This document shows, piece by piece, positions 1 to 8,691 of a stretch of DNA of 64,000 nt. The stretch's first letter is position 1, and each line of letters begins with the position of its first letter. Under the pieces are notes generated by a model, which was not told the DNA's origin, did not search any database, and worked only from the letters and a program-made list of their open reading frames with translations. Origin of the DNA: Paenarthrobacter aurescens (lineage in GTDB: Bacteria > Actinomycetota > Actinomycetes > Actinomycetales > Micrococcaceae). The position numbers were made by a program, and so were the translations under genes. Location: positions 310,001 through 374,000 of the forward strand of contig NZ_JAOEFX010000001.1 of the NCBI RefSeq assembly GCF_025421775.1, in the 5' to 3' direction.

Positions 1-807
1 GTTTTGCTGGGCCTCAAAGTCAGCATGGGCGATGTTCTCGGCCTGGGGTGGGTGTCACTGCTCCTGATCGCAGGTGTGGTGCTGGTGAGTTTCGCGGGAA
101 CCTATGGACTGGCGCGCTTGTTGCGTCTACCCGGTGAGGCTGCCCTGCTGATCGCCACGGGTTTTTCCATCTGCGGCGCCTCTGCGATCGGAGCCATGGC
201 CGCGGTGCGACGTATCAAGCATCAGGACACAGTGCTGCCGGTGGCACTGGTGACTTTGTGCGGCACCCTTGCCATCGGTGTACTTCCCCTCCTCATGCAT
301 CCGCTGAATCTCAATCCCGAGCAATTCGGGGCCTGGACCGGCGCATCCGTGCATGACGTTGGCCAGGTGGTGGCCACAGCGCAAACCGCCGGAACATCGG
401 CCCTGGCTGTCGCCGTCGTGGTCAAGTTGACGCGAGTGGTCTTGCTGGCGCCTGTGGCGGCCGCGGCGGGGCTGCACCAACGGTTCGACCATGTGCGGCA
501 GCGCGCCAAGGGTTCAGCGGACGGGACAGAAGACGAGCGGCGTTTCCCGCCGATCGTCCCGCTGTTCGTCGTCGGATTCCTCGCCATGGTGGCGATCCGT
601 TCCCTCGGGTGGGCGCCATCTGTGGGGCTTGACGTCGCGGCTGCCGTTCAGGACATTCTCCTGGCGACGGCCCTTTTCGGGCTGGGGTCGGCGGTTCGGA
701 TACGGACCCTGATCCACACTGGCGGGCGCGCCGTTTTGGTGGCTTTGGGGTCCTGGCTCCTCATCGCCACGCTGGGCCTGGGCGCCGCGTGGATCATGAT
801 TAGATAG
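1..807 (+). CDS. YeiH/UPF0324 family putative sulfate exporter, 5' truncated
   Basis: Integral membrane protein of the YeiH (UPF0324) family, annotated elsewhere as putative sulfate exporters; the substrate is not firmly established. The window opens inside the gene: the frame is open from base 1 with no credible start, and 268 codons remain, so roughly the N-terminal quarter is missing. The remainder is dominated by hydrophobic helices. The family-like stretches FSICGASAIGAMAAV and GASVHDVGQVVATA can be read near residues 57-71 and 114-127 of the fragment. The TAG stop lies 4 nt before the GTG of pepN, so the two may be cotranscribed. Confidence 0.8.
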   Translation, partial: VLLGLKVSMGDVLGLGWVSLLLIAGVVLVSFAGTYGLARLLRLPGEAALLIATGFSICGASAIGAMAAVRRIKHQDTVLPVALVTLCGTLAIGVLPLLMHPLNLNPEQFGAWTGASVHDVGQVVATAQTAGTSALAVAVVVKLTRVVLLAPVAAAAGLHQRFDHVRQRAKGSADGTEDERRFPPIVPLFVVGFLAMVAIRSLGWAPSVGLDVAAAVQDILLATALFGLGSAVRIRTLIHTGGRAVLVALGSWLLIATLGLGAAWIMIR

Positions 808-811
808 CTGT

Positions 812-3418
812 GTGTCGAATCACAATCTCTCGCGCGACGAAGCCGCCACCCGTTCAGCCCTGATCACCACCCACAGCTACGACATCACCCTCGATGTCCG
901 CGATGCGGCAGATCCCGCAGTCGCCGGGTACCCGAGTACCAGCACCCTCACTTTCTCGGCCGAGCCTGGCTCGGCCACGTTCCTGGATTTCATCGGCGGC
1001 GGCGTGCAGTCAGTGGTCCTGAACGGCCAGGCGCTTGATGCCGGCAACGTCGTGGACAGGGACAGGATCATCCTGGAAGGCCTCGCTGCCGAGAACACGG
1101 TGACGGTGACCGGTACGGCACTCTACAGCCGTTCGGGCGAAGGAATGCACCGCTTCGTGGATCCGGCCGACGGCCAGTGCTACCTCTACACACAGTACGA
1201 ACCGGCGGACAGCCGCCGCGTGTTCGCCAACTTTGAACAGCCCGACCTCAAAGCCGAATTCACCTTCCATGTGATCGCTCCGGCCAACTGGCAGGTCGCT
1301 TCCAACGGAGTTGAAGCCGCGCGGGCACCTTTGGCCACTGACCCGGCGGTTGCGCAATGGGATTTCGCCACAACCAAGCGCATGTCCACCTACATCACCA
1401 CCGTGCTCGCCGGGCCCTACTTCAAGGCCACAGATCACTGGGGAGCAACGCTCGACGACGGTACGCGCCTTGACGTGCCACTGGCACTTTTTTGCCGCGC
1501 CTCGTTGGCGGACTCATTCGATACCGATGAACTGTTCCGGCTGACCAAGAGCGGTTTGGCCTTCTTCAACGACCTCTTCGGCTACCCCTATCCGTGGGGC
1601 AAATACGATCAGGCGTTCGTGCCGGAATACAACCTGGGAGCCATGGAAAACCCGGGATTGGTGACCTTCACGGAAAAATACGTCTATGCCTCCCGCGCTA
1701 CTGATGCCCAGTACCAGGCCCGTGCCAACACCCTCATGCACGAGATGGCACACATGTGGTTCGGTGACCTCGTCACCATGAACTGGTGGGACGACCTGTG
1801 GCTTAAGGAATCCTTCGCTGACTACATGGGGACACTGGGGGTGGACCGCGCCACGGATTGGGATACAGCCTGGGTGAACTTTGCCAGCAAACGCAAAGCC
1901 TGGGCCTATGTGCAGGACCAGCTGCCCACTACACACCCCATTGTGGCCGACATCCCTGACCTCGAGGCAGCCAAACAGAACTTTGACGGCATCACCTACG
2001 CCAAGGGTGCCTCGGTCCTGAAGCAGCTGGTGGCGTACGTCGGATTCGACGCCTTCATGGCCGGTTCCCGGCAGTACTTCCGGGACCATGAATTCGGGAA
2101 TACGTCGTTGCAGGACCTTCTGAAGGCCCTCAGCAAAGCTTCGGGAAGGGACCTTGCCGACTGGGCACGCCAATGGCTGCAGACATCCGGCATTTCCACC
2201 ATTGAAGCGGAGATCGTGGAAGATGAGGGGGTCCTCGGTGCGGTGACGCTCCAACAGGAGGCGATCGATCCTCTGACAGGACACCAGGAGCTCCGGCCCC
2301 ACCGTATGCGGCTTGGCTTCTACGACGCCGACGCAACCGGTGCCCTTGTAAGGTCCGAAAGCATCGAAGTGGACGTTGCCGGTCCCAGCACCCTGGTGGC
2401 TGAACTGAATGGAAAACGGCGGCCGGCCCTGCTCTTGGTCAATGATGAAGACCTGAGCTACGCAAAGATCCGGCTCGATCCCGTGTCCGAACACACGGTC
2501 AGGACGTCGCTGGACAAAGTCGGAGATCCCATGGCCCGTGCCCTCTGCTGGACGGCCTTGTGGGACTCCGCCCGCGACGGTGTCACGCCTGCAGCACGGT
2601 ATGTGGCCGCGGTGGAGCAGTTCGCGCCGGCGGAAACCGGCATCGGTGTCCTGCTTAACGTTCTGGGCAATGCCTCCAGCGCCATTGAACGGTTCGTGCC
2701 CGCCGCTGCGAGGGGCGGGGTTCGCAAAGGCTTCCTGGCAGTTGCAGCCGGCCAGTTGCAGGCTGCTCCGGCAGGATCGGACCAGCAGCTTGCCTGGGCC
2801 CGAACGCTGGCGGATGTCTCCCTGCACGGTGACAGCGAGCTTTCCTTGCTGCGGGGCCTCCTCGAAGGCACCACCGTGGTGCAGGGCCTGGCCGTTGATG
2901 CGGAACTGCGGTGGAGCCTCTGGCAGGCGCTGTCCGCCCACGGACAGGCTACGCAGGCTGAGCTGGACCGGGAACTTGCAGCGGATAAGACGGCATCAGG
3001 CCGGGAGGGGCACGCGCTGGCGTCGGCCGCCCGTCCCGACCCCTCGGTGAAGGCCGCTGCATGGGACTCCGCAGTCAACAGCACCGGGCTGTCCAACGAG
3101 ATCCTCAGCGCGACCATCGCGGGCTTCGCCGTGGCTCCGGGGTCACTGCTGGAGCCATACATCGAGCCCTACTTTGAGAACCTGGAACGCGTCTGGGCGG
3201 AACGCAGCATTGAAATCGCCGGCAGGATCGTTCGGGGACTATTCCCCGGAGCCCAAGACCTGCCGGACGGCACACAGCCTTCCGGACACCCCGTCCTGGT
3301 CCGTGCCGACGAGTGGCTGCGGAGCCACCCGGACGCTCCCAGGGCATTGCGTCGCATTGTCATCGAGCAGCGAAGCCATCTGTTGCGGGCCCTGACGGCG
3401 CAGGCCGTCCCCAGTTAG
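812..3418 (+). CDS. pepN: Aminopeptidase N (M1 family zinc metallopeptidase)
   Basis: Cytoplasmic M1-family aminopeptidase that removes N-terminal residues from peptides. The 868-residue length is normal for actinobacterial PepN. The exopeptidase motif GAMEN is at residues 276-280. The zinc site HEMAH is at 310-314 with the third ligand Glu333 in the KESF segment, giving HExxH-x18-E with all ligands intact. The C-terminal half is the helical ERAP1-like domain. The start is GTG at 812, 4 nt after the preceding stop. It is convergent with the lipoate ligase gene, with only 8 nt between the two stops and no separate terminator visible. Confidence 0.96.
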   Translation: MSNHNLSRDEAATRSALITTHSYDITLDVRDAADPAVAGYPSTSTLTFSAEPGSATFLDFIGGGVQSVVLNGQALDAGNVVDRDRIILEGLAAENTVTVTGTALYSRSGEGMHRFVDPADGQCYLYTQYEPADSRRVFANFEQPDLKAEFTFHVIAPANWQVASNGVEAARAPLATDPAVAQWDFATTKRMSTYITTVLAGPYFKATDHWGATLDDGTRLDVPLALFCRASLADSFDTDELFRLTKSGLAFFNDLFGYPYPWGKYDQAFVPEYNLGAMENPGLVTFTEKYVYASRATDAQYQARANTLMHEMAHMWFGDLVTMNWWDDLWLKESFADYMGTLGVDRATDWDTAWVNFASKRKAWAYVQDQLPTTHPIVADIPDLEAAKQNFDGITYAKGASVLKQLVAYVGFDAFMAGSRQYFRDHEFGNTSLQDLLKALSKASGRDLADWARQWLQTSGISTIEAEIVEDEGVLGAVTLQQEAIDPLTGHQELRPHRMRLGFYDADATGALVRSESIEVDVAGPSTLVAELNGKRRPALLLVNDEDLSYAKIRLDPVSEHTVRTSLDKVGDPMARALCWTALWDSARDGVTPAARYVAAVEQFAPAETGIGVLLNVLGNASSAIERFVPAAARGGVRKGFLAVAAGQLQAAPAGSDQQLAWARTLADVSLHGDSELSLLRGLLEGTTVVQGLAVDAELRWSLWQALSAHGQATQAELDRELAADKTASGREGHALASAARPDPSVKAAAWDSAVNSTGLSNEILSATIAGFAVAPGSLLEPYIEPYFENLERVWAERSIEIAGRIVRGLFPGAQDLPDGTQPSGHPVLVRADEWLRSHPDAPRALRRIVIEQRSHLLRALTAQAVPS

Positions 3419-3426
3419 GCCTTAGG

Positions 3427-4521
3427 TCACGGAACCCGGTTAAGCCACTCCTGGGTGCCAAACTTCTGGTCCACGCGGTTCCTGGCCTCTTCCAGTTCGG
3501 TTTCTGTGAGCCGGGACTCCACTGCGCCATATCGCTCCGCGAAAACCTCCTGCATGGCCTGCAGGATCACTGAGCGGGCCAGGCCGGTCTGGCGGCGCAA
3601 GGGGTCCACGCGCTTCTTGGCGCTGCGTGTTCCCTTGTCTGAGAGCTTCTCCTTGCCGATCCGCAGGACCTCAACCATCTTGTCGGCATCGATGTCGTAG
3701 CTCATGGTCACGTGGTGCAGCATGCCCCCGTTGGCAAGCCGCTTCTGCGCCGCGCCGCCGATCTTGCCCTGCTCGGTTGCTATGTCATTCAGAGGCACGT
3801 AGAACGCAGTGATACCGAGTTTCTCCAGGGCTGCCATGACCCAGGCATCCAGAAACGCGTACGAGTCGGCGAAGCTGATACCGTCCACGAGGGTCTGCGG
3901 CAGGTACAGCGAGTATGTGATGCAGTTGCCGGCCTCCATGAACATGGCACCGCCACCGCTGATACGGCGAACCACCGTGATGCCGTGGCGGGACACGCCT
4001 TCCGGATCCACCTCGTTCCGTACTGACTGGAAGCTGCCGATGACCACGGAAGGCTCTTCCCAGTCCCAGAACCGCAGGGTGGGGTTTCGCCGCCCCACGC
4101 CGACCTCCTCTGTGAGGACTTCGTCCAGCGCAACATTCACCTGGGTGGGGAGGATTGATGGCGGGATGACTTCCCACTGGTGGTCCGCCCAGCCGGTGGC
4201 TTTGGACAGTGCGCGGCGGACGGTTACAGCTACAGCTTCTGCAGAGAATCCGAACAGCACGGCCCCTTCGGGCAGCCCGGCCGTGACGGCTGTTGCGATC
4301 TCGGCTGCGGAGGAGCTCTCCGGAAGTCCTGTCAAGGCGCGGTTGATGTCCAGCAGTGCCTCATCGGGCTCCAGGAAAAAATCGCCGCTCAGGGAGACGT
4401 TGGCAAACCGTCCGTTCACCACGTCCAGGTCCACCACCACCAGTTTGCCGCCAGGAACTTTGTATTCACCGTGAGGGCGCGTGCCGTCGTCGAATATTCC
4501 AGGAGCAGGATGCAAAGTCAT
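3427..4521 (-). CDS. Lipoate--protein ligase family protein
   Basis: Predicted to attach lipoate (or octanoate) to E2 subunits of 2-oxoacid dehydrogenases and GcvH. The N-terminal ~100 residues resemble the accessory domain that is C-terminal in E. coli LplA. The BPL/LplA/LipB catalytic domain follows, with RRISGGGAMFMEAGN as the RRxSGGG-type substrate loop and an NVALDEVL segment. I place the start at the ATG at 4521 (ATG at 4530 is the alternative). An open frame runs further upstream, but it enters the rpmE2 terminator hairpin at 4547-4584, so a start there is unlikely. Predicted length is 364 residues. The exact substrate, lipoate or octanoate, cannot be told from sequence. Confidence 0.85.
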   Translation of the reverse strand: MTLHPAPGIFDDGTRPHGEYKVPGGKLVVVDLDVVNGRFANVSLSGDFFLEPDEALLDINRALTGLPESSSAAEIATAVTAGLPEGAVLFGFSAEAVAVTVRRALSKATGWADHQWEVIPPSILPTQVNVALDEVLTEEVGVGRRNPTLRFWDWEEPSVVIGSFQSVRNEVDPEGVSRHGITVVRRISGGGAMFMEAGNCITYSLYLPQTLVDGISFADSYAFLDAWVMAALEKLGITAFYVPLNDIATEQGKIGGAAQKRLANGGMLHHVTMSYDIDADKMVEVLRIGKEKLSDKGTRSAKKRVDPLRRQTGLARSVILQAMQEVFAERYGAVESRLTETELEEARNRVDQKFGTQEWLNRVP

Positions 4522-4546
4522 GTGTTCCATCTTGCCGGAAAACGCA

Positions 4547-4584
4547 AAGGCCCGCATAGCCGGAATTCCGGCGATGCGGGCCTT
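4547..4584 (-). terminator. Rho-independent-like hairpin after rpmE2
   Basis: An 11-bp stem (AAGGCCCGCAT with ATGCGGGCCTT) encloses a perfect 14-bp palindrome at 4559-4572, so the whole element folds with one central mismatch. It begins 25 nt beyond the rpmE2 stop. It overlaps the upstream edge of the lipoate ligase frame and helps place that gene's start at or below 4530. There is no strong U-tract. Confidence 0.75.
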
Positions 4585-4608
4585 CGAAAAGACTTGGGGT
4601 GAAGTGGG

Positions 4609-4866
4609 TTACTTCTTGCCGCCGAAGCCCTTGAAGCGAGCGTTGAAGCGCTCGACGCGGCCAGCGGAGTCCATGATGCGCTGCTTGCCCGTGTAGAACG
4701 GGTGGGACTCCGAAGAGATTTCGACGTCGATAACCGGGTAGGTGTTTCCGTCTTCCCACTCGATGGTCTTCGAAGAAGACACGGTGGACTTGGTCAGGAA
4801 CTGCGTACCGGAAGCCAGGTCGTTGAAAACAACAGCTTCGTACTTCGGGTGGATATCAGACTTCAT
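4609..4866 (-). CDS. rpmE2: 50S ribosomal protein L31 type B (zinc-independent)
   Basis: Ribosomal protein L31 of the large subunit, 85 residues, starting [10 protein letters not shown] and carrying the [10 protein letters not shown] signature near the C-terminal half. It has no cysteine at all, so it is the C-minus (type B) paralogue that does not bind zinc. In other actinobacteria such paralogues replace the zinc-binding L31 during zinc limitation under Zur control (family knowledge). I could not recognise a Zur box in the 141 nt upstream. The gene is monocistronic, with its own hairpin terminator. Confidence 0.95.
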   Translation of the reverse strand: MKSDIHPKYEAVVFNDLASGTQFLTKSTVSSSKTIEWEDGNTYPVIDVEISSESHPFYTGKQRIMDSAGRVERFNARFKGFGGKK

Positions 4867-5007
4867 AATGGGACCTTTTGTTCACGCAACTGGATTTTGC
4901 CAGCTGCCAGGTATGAATGGAGGTGGTCCGTTACTGAAACATGAATATTCCAGCGGCCGGGCCAACAACCAATCATAGCGGAAACGGCCATGCCATACGA
5001 ACCGGGT

Positions 5008-5817
5008 TCAGTCGCGCGGACGGAGTTCCCAGAAGGCGACTGCCGAGGCGGCAGCAACGTTGAGTGAGTCGACGCCTGGCCGCATCGGAATTTTGACGGC
5101 GAGGTCGACGGCGGCCAGCGTGTCCTGGCTCATGCCGGCACCTTCGGTACCGAGCACCAAAGCGAGTTTAGGGATCTGCATGGCGGCGAGATCGTCCAAA
5201 TCCACGGCATCATCCGTCAGCTCCATGGCCGCCACTGTGAAACCTTGCTCCTTCAGCCGGCCCAAGTCATCGGGCCAGTTCTCCAACCTCGCCCAAGGGA
5301 CCTGGAAGACCGTGCCCATGCTGACGCGAACACTGCGCCTGTACAAGGGGTCGCCACAGCGCGGGGATACCAGGACGGCGTCGACACCGAGTGCGGCAGC
5401 CGAGCGGAAGATGGCTCCGACGTTGGTGTGGTCCACGATGTCTTCGAGCACAGCGACGCGGCACGCGTCCGCCAGGAGCAACTCCAGGGGGACGGGAGCC
5501 GGCCGGTGCATCGCCGCCATGGCCCCGCGGTGCAGGTGGAACCCAGTGATTTCCTCCAGCAAGGAGGCCTTGCCAATGAAGACGGGAACGTCAGGATACG
5601 CCTGGAAGACGTCGTGGAGGTCTTCCAGCCATTTCTCCGCCAGGAAGAAGGACCGGGGTTGGTGTCCTGCCGCCAGGGCCCTGCGAAGGACCCTTGAAGA
5701 TTCGGCGATGTACATACCTTCCTCGGGCTCGCGGAGCTTCCGTAGGTGCACATCGGTGAGAGTGGTGTAGTCCGTCACGCGGGGATCATCGGCGGACTCG
5801 AGGTAGTGGAATGTCAC
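5008..5817 (-). CDS. TrmH/SpoU-family RNA 2'-O-methyltransferase
   Basis: SAM-dependent methyltransferase of the SPOUT superfamily acting on rRNA or tRNA ribose. The three SpoU motifs are present: NVGAIFR (132-138), LGTEGAGM (222-229) and IPMRPGVDSLNVAAA (243-257), forming the trefoil-knot cofactor site. Residues 1-100 form the substrate-binding N-terminal domain. The length of 269 residues is usual. The start is GTG, 7 nt after the stop of the TauE gene, so the two are probably translationally linked. The target nucleotide cannot be assigned. Confidence 0.9.
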   Translation of the reverse strand: MTFHYLESADDPRVTDYTTLTDVHLRKLREPEEGMYIAESSRVLRRALAAGHQPRSFFLAEKWLEDLHDVFQAYPDVPVFIGKASLLEEITGFHLHRGAMAAMHRPAPVPLELLLADACRVAVLEDIVDHTNVGAIFRSAAALGVDAVLVSPRCGDPLYRRSVRVSMGTVFQVPWARLENWPDDLGRLKEQGFTVAAMELTDDAVDLDDLAAMQIPKLALVLGTEGAGMSQDTLAAVDLAVKIPMRPGVDSLNVAAASAVAFWELRPRD

Positions 5818-5824
5818 CGGGTGA

Positions 5825-6610
5825 TTATTTCAGGAGGTTAGCAATCATGAACCCAAGGGCAACGATGCCGAGGGTGAAGATCACTGCCCGCAGGACCCGC
5901 GGCGACAGCTTCCTGCCCACCCGTGAACCAACAAGTCCACCGATGGTGGAACTGACGGCAATGAGGAGGACGACGAGCCAATTAATGCGGTCGAAGGCGA
6001 AGATCAAATAGGAGATCGCTGCCACCATGTTGACGCCCAACACCAGAAAGTTCTTCATGGCGTTGGCGTTTTGCATGGTGCCCGTGAGGAACACACCGAG
6101 GATGCCCACCAGCAAGATCCCCTGCGCCGCTACGAAGTAGCCACCGTAGACGCCGGCAAGGTAGACGAGGACCACCAGGAGGATCCCATGGCTGCGGTCG
6201 CGGATGGCGTGTTCAGGATTCAGCTCCCTGTTGCGCACCCATGCCTGCAGTTTTGGCTGGAACAGGACCATCAGGAGGGCGAGCACCAGCAGAACAGGCG
6301 CCACATAGTGGAATACCTTTTCTGGCAGGTGCAGCAGTAACCAGGCACCAGTGATGCCGCCCAACAGTGAAGCGGGCAGCAGCTTCATCAGCTGCCGTCC
6401 CCTTCCCGCCAACTCACGGCGATACCCCCAGGCTCCCGCCGCAGTGCCGGCAACAAGGCCCATGGCGTTGCTCATGGACGCAACCACGGGGGTGATGCCG
6501 ATGGCAATGAGTACCGGGAACGTCACCAGTGTGCCGGAACCGACCACCGCATTGATGGTGCCGGCCCACAAGCCCGCGAAAAAGACCAGAATGCTGCTAA
6601 GAATTTCCAT
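5825..6610 (-). CDS. TauE/SafE family sulfite/sulfonate exporter-like membrane protein
   Basis: Membrane protein of the TauE/SafE (former DUF81) family, 261 residues, with about eight hydrophobic helices. The two internally related halves begin with FAGLWAGTINAVVGSGTLV near residue 10 and LAGVYGGYFVAAQGILLV near residue 150. These are the typical paired G-rich motifs of the family. Members export sulfite, sulfoacetate or related anions; the substrate here is unknown. It starts 19 nt after the upstream ABC ATPase stop and ends 7 nt before the methyltransferase, consistent with a three-gene transcript. Confidence 0.85.
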   Translation of the reverse strand: MEILSSILVFFAGLWAGTINAVVGSGTLVTFPVLIAIGITPVVASMSNAMGLVAGTAAGAWGYRRELAGRGRQLMKLLPASLLGGITGAWLLLHLPEKVFHYVAPVLLVLALLMVLFQPKLQAWVRNRELNPEHAIRDRSHGILLVVLVYLAGVYGGYFVAAQGILLVGILGVFLTGTMQNANAMKNFLVLGVNMVAAISYLIFAFDRINWLVVLLIAVSSTIGGLVGSRVGRKLSPRVLRAVIFTLGIVALGFMIANLLK

Positions 6611-6629
6611 AGTTGTCTACGACTCCGGC

Positions 6630-7415
6630 CTAGCGGCGGGCTGTGGCTGTGTAGCGGCCACTGTTTTCCGAAACGTCCAAGGCAAGGCCGAAGGTGTTGC
6701 TCAAGTGTTCGTCGGTAAGGACTTCCTTAATGGGGCCGGCGGCAACCACTCCGCCTTCGCGGAGCAGCATGGCGTGGGTGAACCCCGGCGGTACTTCTTC
6801 AAGGTGATGGGTCACCAGGACCATGGCCGGGGCTGCTTCGTCGCTGGCCAGCTCGCCCAGCTTGTGGACCAGTTCCTCACGACCCCCGAGATCCAGGCCG
6901 GCTGCCGGCTCGTCCAGGAGCAACAGTTCAGGATCGGTCATGAGGGCGCGCGCAATTTGAACGCGCTTGCGCTCCCCCTCGGACAACGTGGCAAAGGTCC
7001 GGTTAAGCAGCGGCCCCATTCCCCAGTCGTTGAGGAGGCCGAAGGCGCGGCGTTCATCGTCGCGCTCGTATCCTTCACGCCAGCGTCCGGTAACACCGTA
7101 GGCGGCGGTGACCACGACGTTCAGGACGTTCTCGTGCTCGGGAATCTGGGTGGCAAGCGCAGCCGAGGAGAGTCCAATCCGGGGGCGGAGTTCGAAGACG
7201 TCAACGCGGCCCAGGACCTCATCCAGGATCCCGGCCTTTCCGCTGCTGGGGTGGAGCCGGGCTGCGGCAATTTGGAGAAGGGTGGTCTTGCCGGCGCCGT
7301 TCGGTCCCAGGATGACCCAGCGTTCGCCTTCGTTGACCTCCCAGTCAACCTTGTCCAGCAGGGTTTTTTTGCCTCGGACAACGCTGACGGAAGCCAATTC
7401 CAGAACATCACTCAT
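6630..7415 (-). CDS. Stand-alone ABC transporter ATP-binding protein (YlmA/ModF-like)
   Basis: ABC ATPase of 261 residues without a membrane partner next to it. The Walker A motif GPNGAGKTT is near residues 36-44, the signature LSEGERKRV near 145, Walker B LLLLDEPAAGLD near 170 and the switch His in LVTHH. The closest resemblance is to single-domain YlmA-like ATPases. The ATG at 7415 is chosen: a longer open frame reaches 7574 but would overlap the start region of the divergent serB gene and has no family similarity. The function is unassigned beyond ATP hydrolysis. Confidence 0.85.
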   Translation of the reverse strand: MSDVLELASVSVVRGKKTLLDKVDWEVNEGERWVILGPNGAGKTTLLQIAAARLHPSSGKAGILDEVLGRVDVFELRPRIGLSSAALATQIPEHENVLNVVVTAAYGVTGRWREGYERDDERRAFGLLNDWGMGPLLNRTFATLSEGERKRVQIARALMTDPELLLLDEPAAGLDLGGREELVHKLGELASDEAAPAMVLVTHHLEEVPPGFTHAMLLREGGVVAAGPIKEVLTDEHLSNTFGLALDVSENSGRYTATARR

Positions 7416-7526
7416 AGCAGTAGACACTAGGACAAAAATCCATATGACTGATAACCGGTAACTGCGCCGCGTTTGTGTCGCGAAACGAATTCGGGTGCGT
7501 GCGGCGCCCTCAGTAGGATTGAGGCC

Positions 7527-8420
7527 ATGACTTCGAACTTGGCTGCGGTCAGCTATGGCGTGAATTTGTCCCACGAATCCCTCGAGAAGGTGCGGAAGGC
7601 ACTTGCCCGCGCAGGCGCTGCAGTGTCATCGGAATCACATGGCGGAGACGAGCGCTTTAGCGTCTTTACGGCGGGCCTTACCGCGGACACGGATGCCTCC
7701 GCGGACCTTGACGCGGTCCGTCGCCAGGTGGCTGAGGCCGCCAGCGCGGGAGTCGACACGGCCATAGTTCCGGAAGGACTGCGCCAGGCATCCCGCAAGC
7801 TCCTGATCATGGACGTTGATTCAACGCTGATCCAGCAGGAAGTCATCGAGTTGCTGGCAGCCCATGCCGGCAAGCGCGAGGAAGTCGCCGCAGTCACGGA
7901 GGCCGCCATGCGCGGCGAGCTGGACTTCGCCCAGAGTCTCTACGCCCGGGTCGCTGTCCTCGCGGGACTTCCGGCCGACGTCGTCGATGCTGTCCGGAGA
8001 GAGGTGCGCCTCAGTCTTGGGGCGGCGGAACTCGTGGCCGCGTTTAAGGAAGCCGGCCATGTAGTGGCTGTGGTATCCGGTGGGTTCAACCAAATCCTGG
8101 GTCCCATCGCCGAGGAACTCGGCTTGGATTACTGGATTGCCAATGAGCTGGAAATTGTCGACGGCGCGTTGACCGGCAAGGTTCTCGGCGCTGTCATTGA
8201 TCGTGCCGCCAAGGAAAAGTACCTCCGTGAATGGTCGGCTGCTGAGGGCATCAGCCTGGAGCACACCATTGCGGTGGGCGACGGCGCCAACGACCTCGAT
8301 ATGCTTGGCGCCGCAGGCATTGGCATTGCGTTCAATGCCAAACCAGCTGTGCGCGCAGTCGCCGACGCCGTCATCAACATGCCGTATCTGGATGCTGTCC
8401 GGCACATCGCCAACGTCTGA
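7527..8420 (+). CDS. serB: Phosphoserine phosphatase
   Basis: Last step of serine biosynthesis, converting O-phosphoserine to serine; HAD superfamily. The nucleophile motif DVDSTL is at residues 96-101, the SGGF motif near 193 and the metal-binding GDGANDLDM at 252-260. Residues 1-85 are an ACT-like regulatory region in the position found in SerB proteins. The start is the ATG at 7527, preceded by a purine-rich Shine-Dalgarno (GGATTGAGG) 2 nt away. Length 297 residues. It is divergent from the ABC ATPase gene and closed by its own hairpin terminator. Confidence 0.94.
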   Translation: MTSNLAAVSYGVNLSHESLEKVRKALARAGAAVSSESHGGDERFSVFTAGLTADTDASADLDAVRRQVAEAASAGVDTAIVPEGLRQASRKLLIMDVDSTLIQQEVIELLAAHAGKREEVAAVTEAAMRGELDFAQSLYARVAVLAGLPADVVDAVRREVRLSLGAAELVAAFKEAGHVVAVVSGGFNQILGPIAEELGLDYWIANELEIVDGALTGKVLGAVIDRAAKEKYLREWSAAEGISLEHTIAVGDGANDLDMLGAAGIGIAFNAKPAVRAVADAVINMPYLDAVRHIANV

Positions 8421-8443
8421 TTCCTTTCTTCTCCTGATCTCCA

Positions 8444-8481
8444 GGCCTATGCCCGGGCGTAAAGTCCCCTGGGCATAGGCC
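8444..8481 (+). terminator. Hairpin terminator after serB
   Basis: Perfect 11-bp inverted repeat (GGCCTATGCCC with GGGCATAGGCC), extended inward by a GGG/CCC pairing, 23 nt after the serB stop. Only a short T-containing tail (CTTTCG) follows, so efficiency is uncertain. Confidence 0.7.
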
Positions 8482-8528
8482 GCTTTCGTGTGTCCATATG
8501 CGGCCCTGGCTGCTGTGCAGTGGAAAAC

Positions 8529-8583
8529 TGAAACTCAGAATCACATTTCGTGACGCAATATTCCGAACTTTTTATCAAATTGT
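8529..8583 (+). promoter_or_regulatory. Tripartite conserved motif, copy A
   Basis: Three words, TGAAAC (8529-8534), ATTTCGTGACGC (8545-8556) and TTATCAAATTGT (8572-8583), recur with identical 10-nt and 15-nt spacers at 11122-11176. This copy is in an AT-rich stretch 109 nt upstream of the roadblock gene and in the same orientation. It is probably a binding site or promoter element. The regulator is unknown. Confidence 0.55.
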
Positions 8584-8691
8584 CATTAATGAAAAGTCTT
8601 GCCTCTTCAAACACTCCAAATGCATCGTGTTTGCGGATATTTGAATCATTGATGTGTAAAGTTCAATACTTGGTAGGGATATCCGTGAATC

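Noticed and set aside
4867..5007. Zur box upstream of rpmE2
   Set aside because: TGGAATATTCATGTTTCA has TGxAA/TTxCA-like ends, but the spacing and core do not fit the known 15-bp palindrome.
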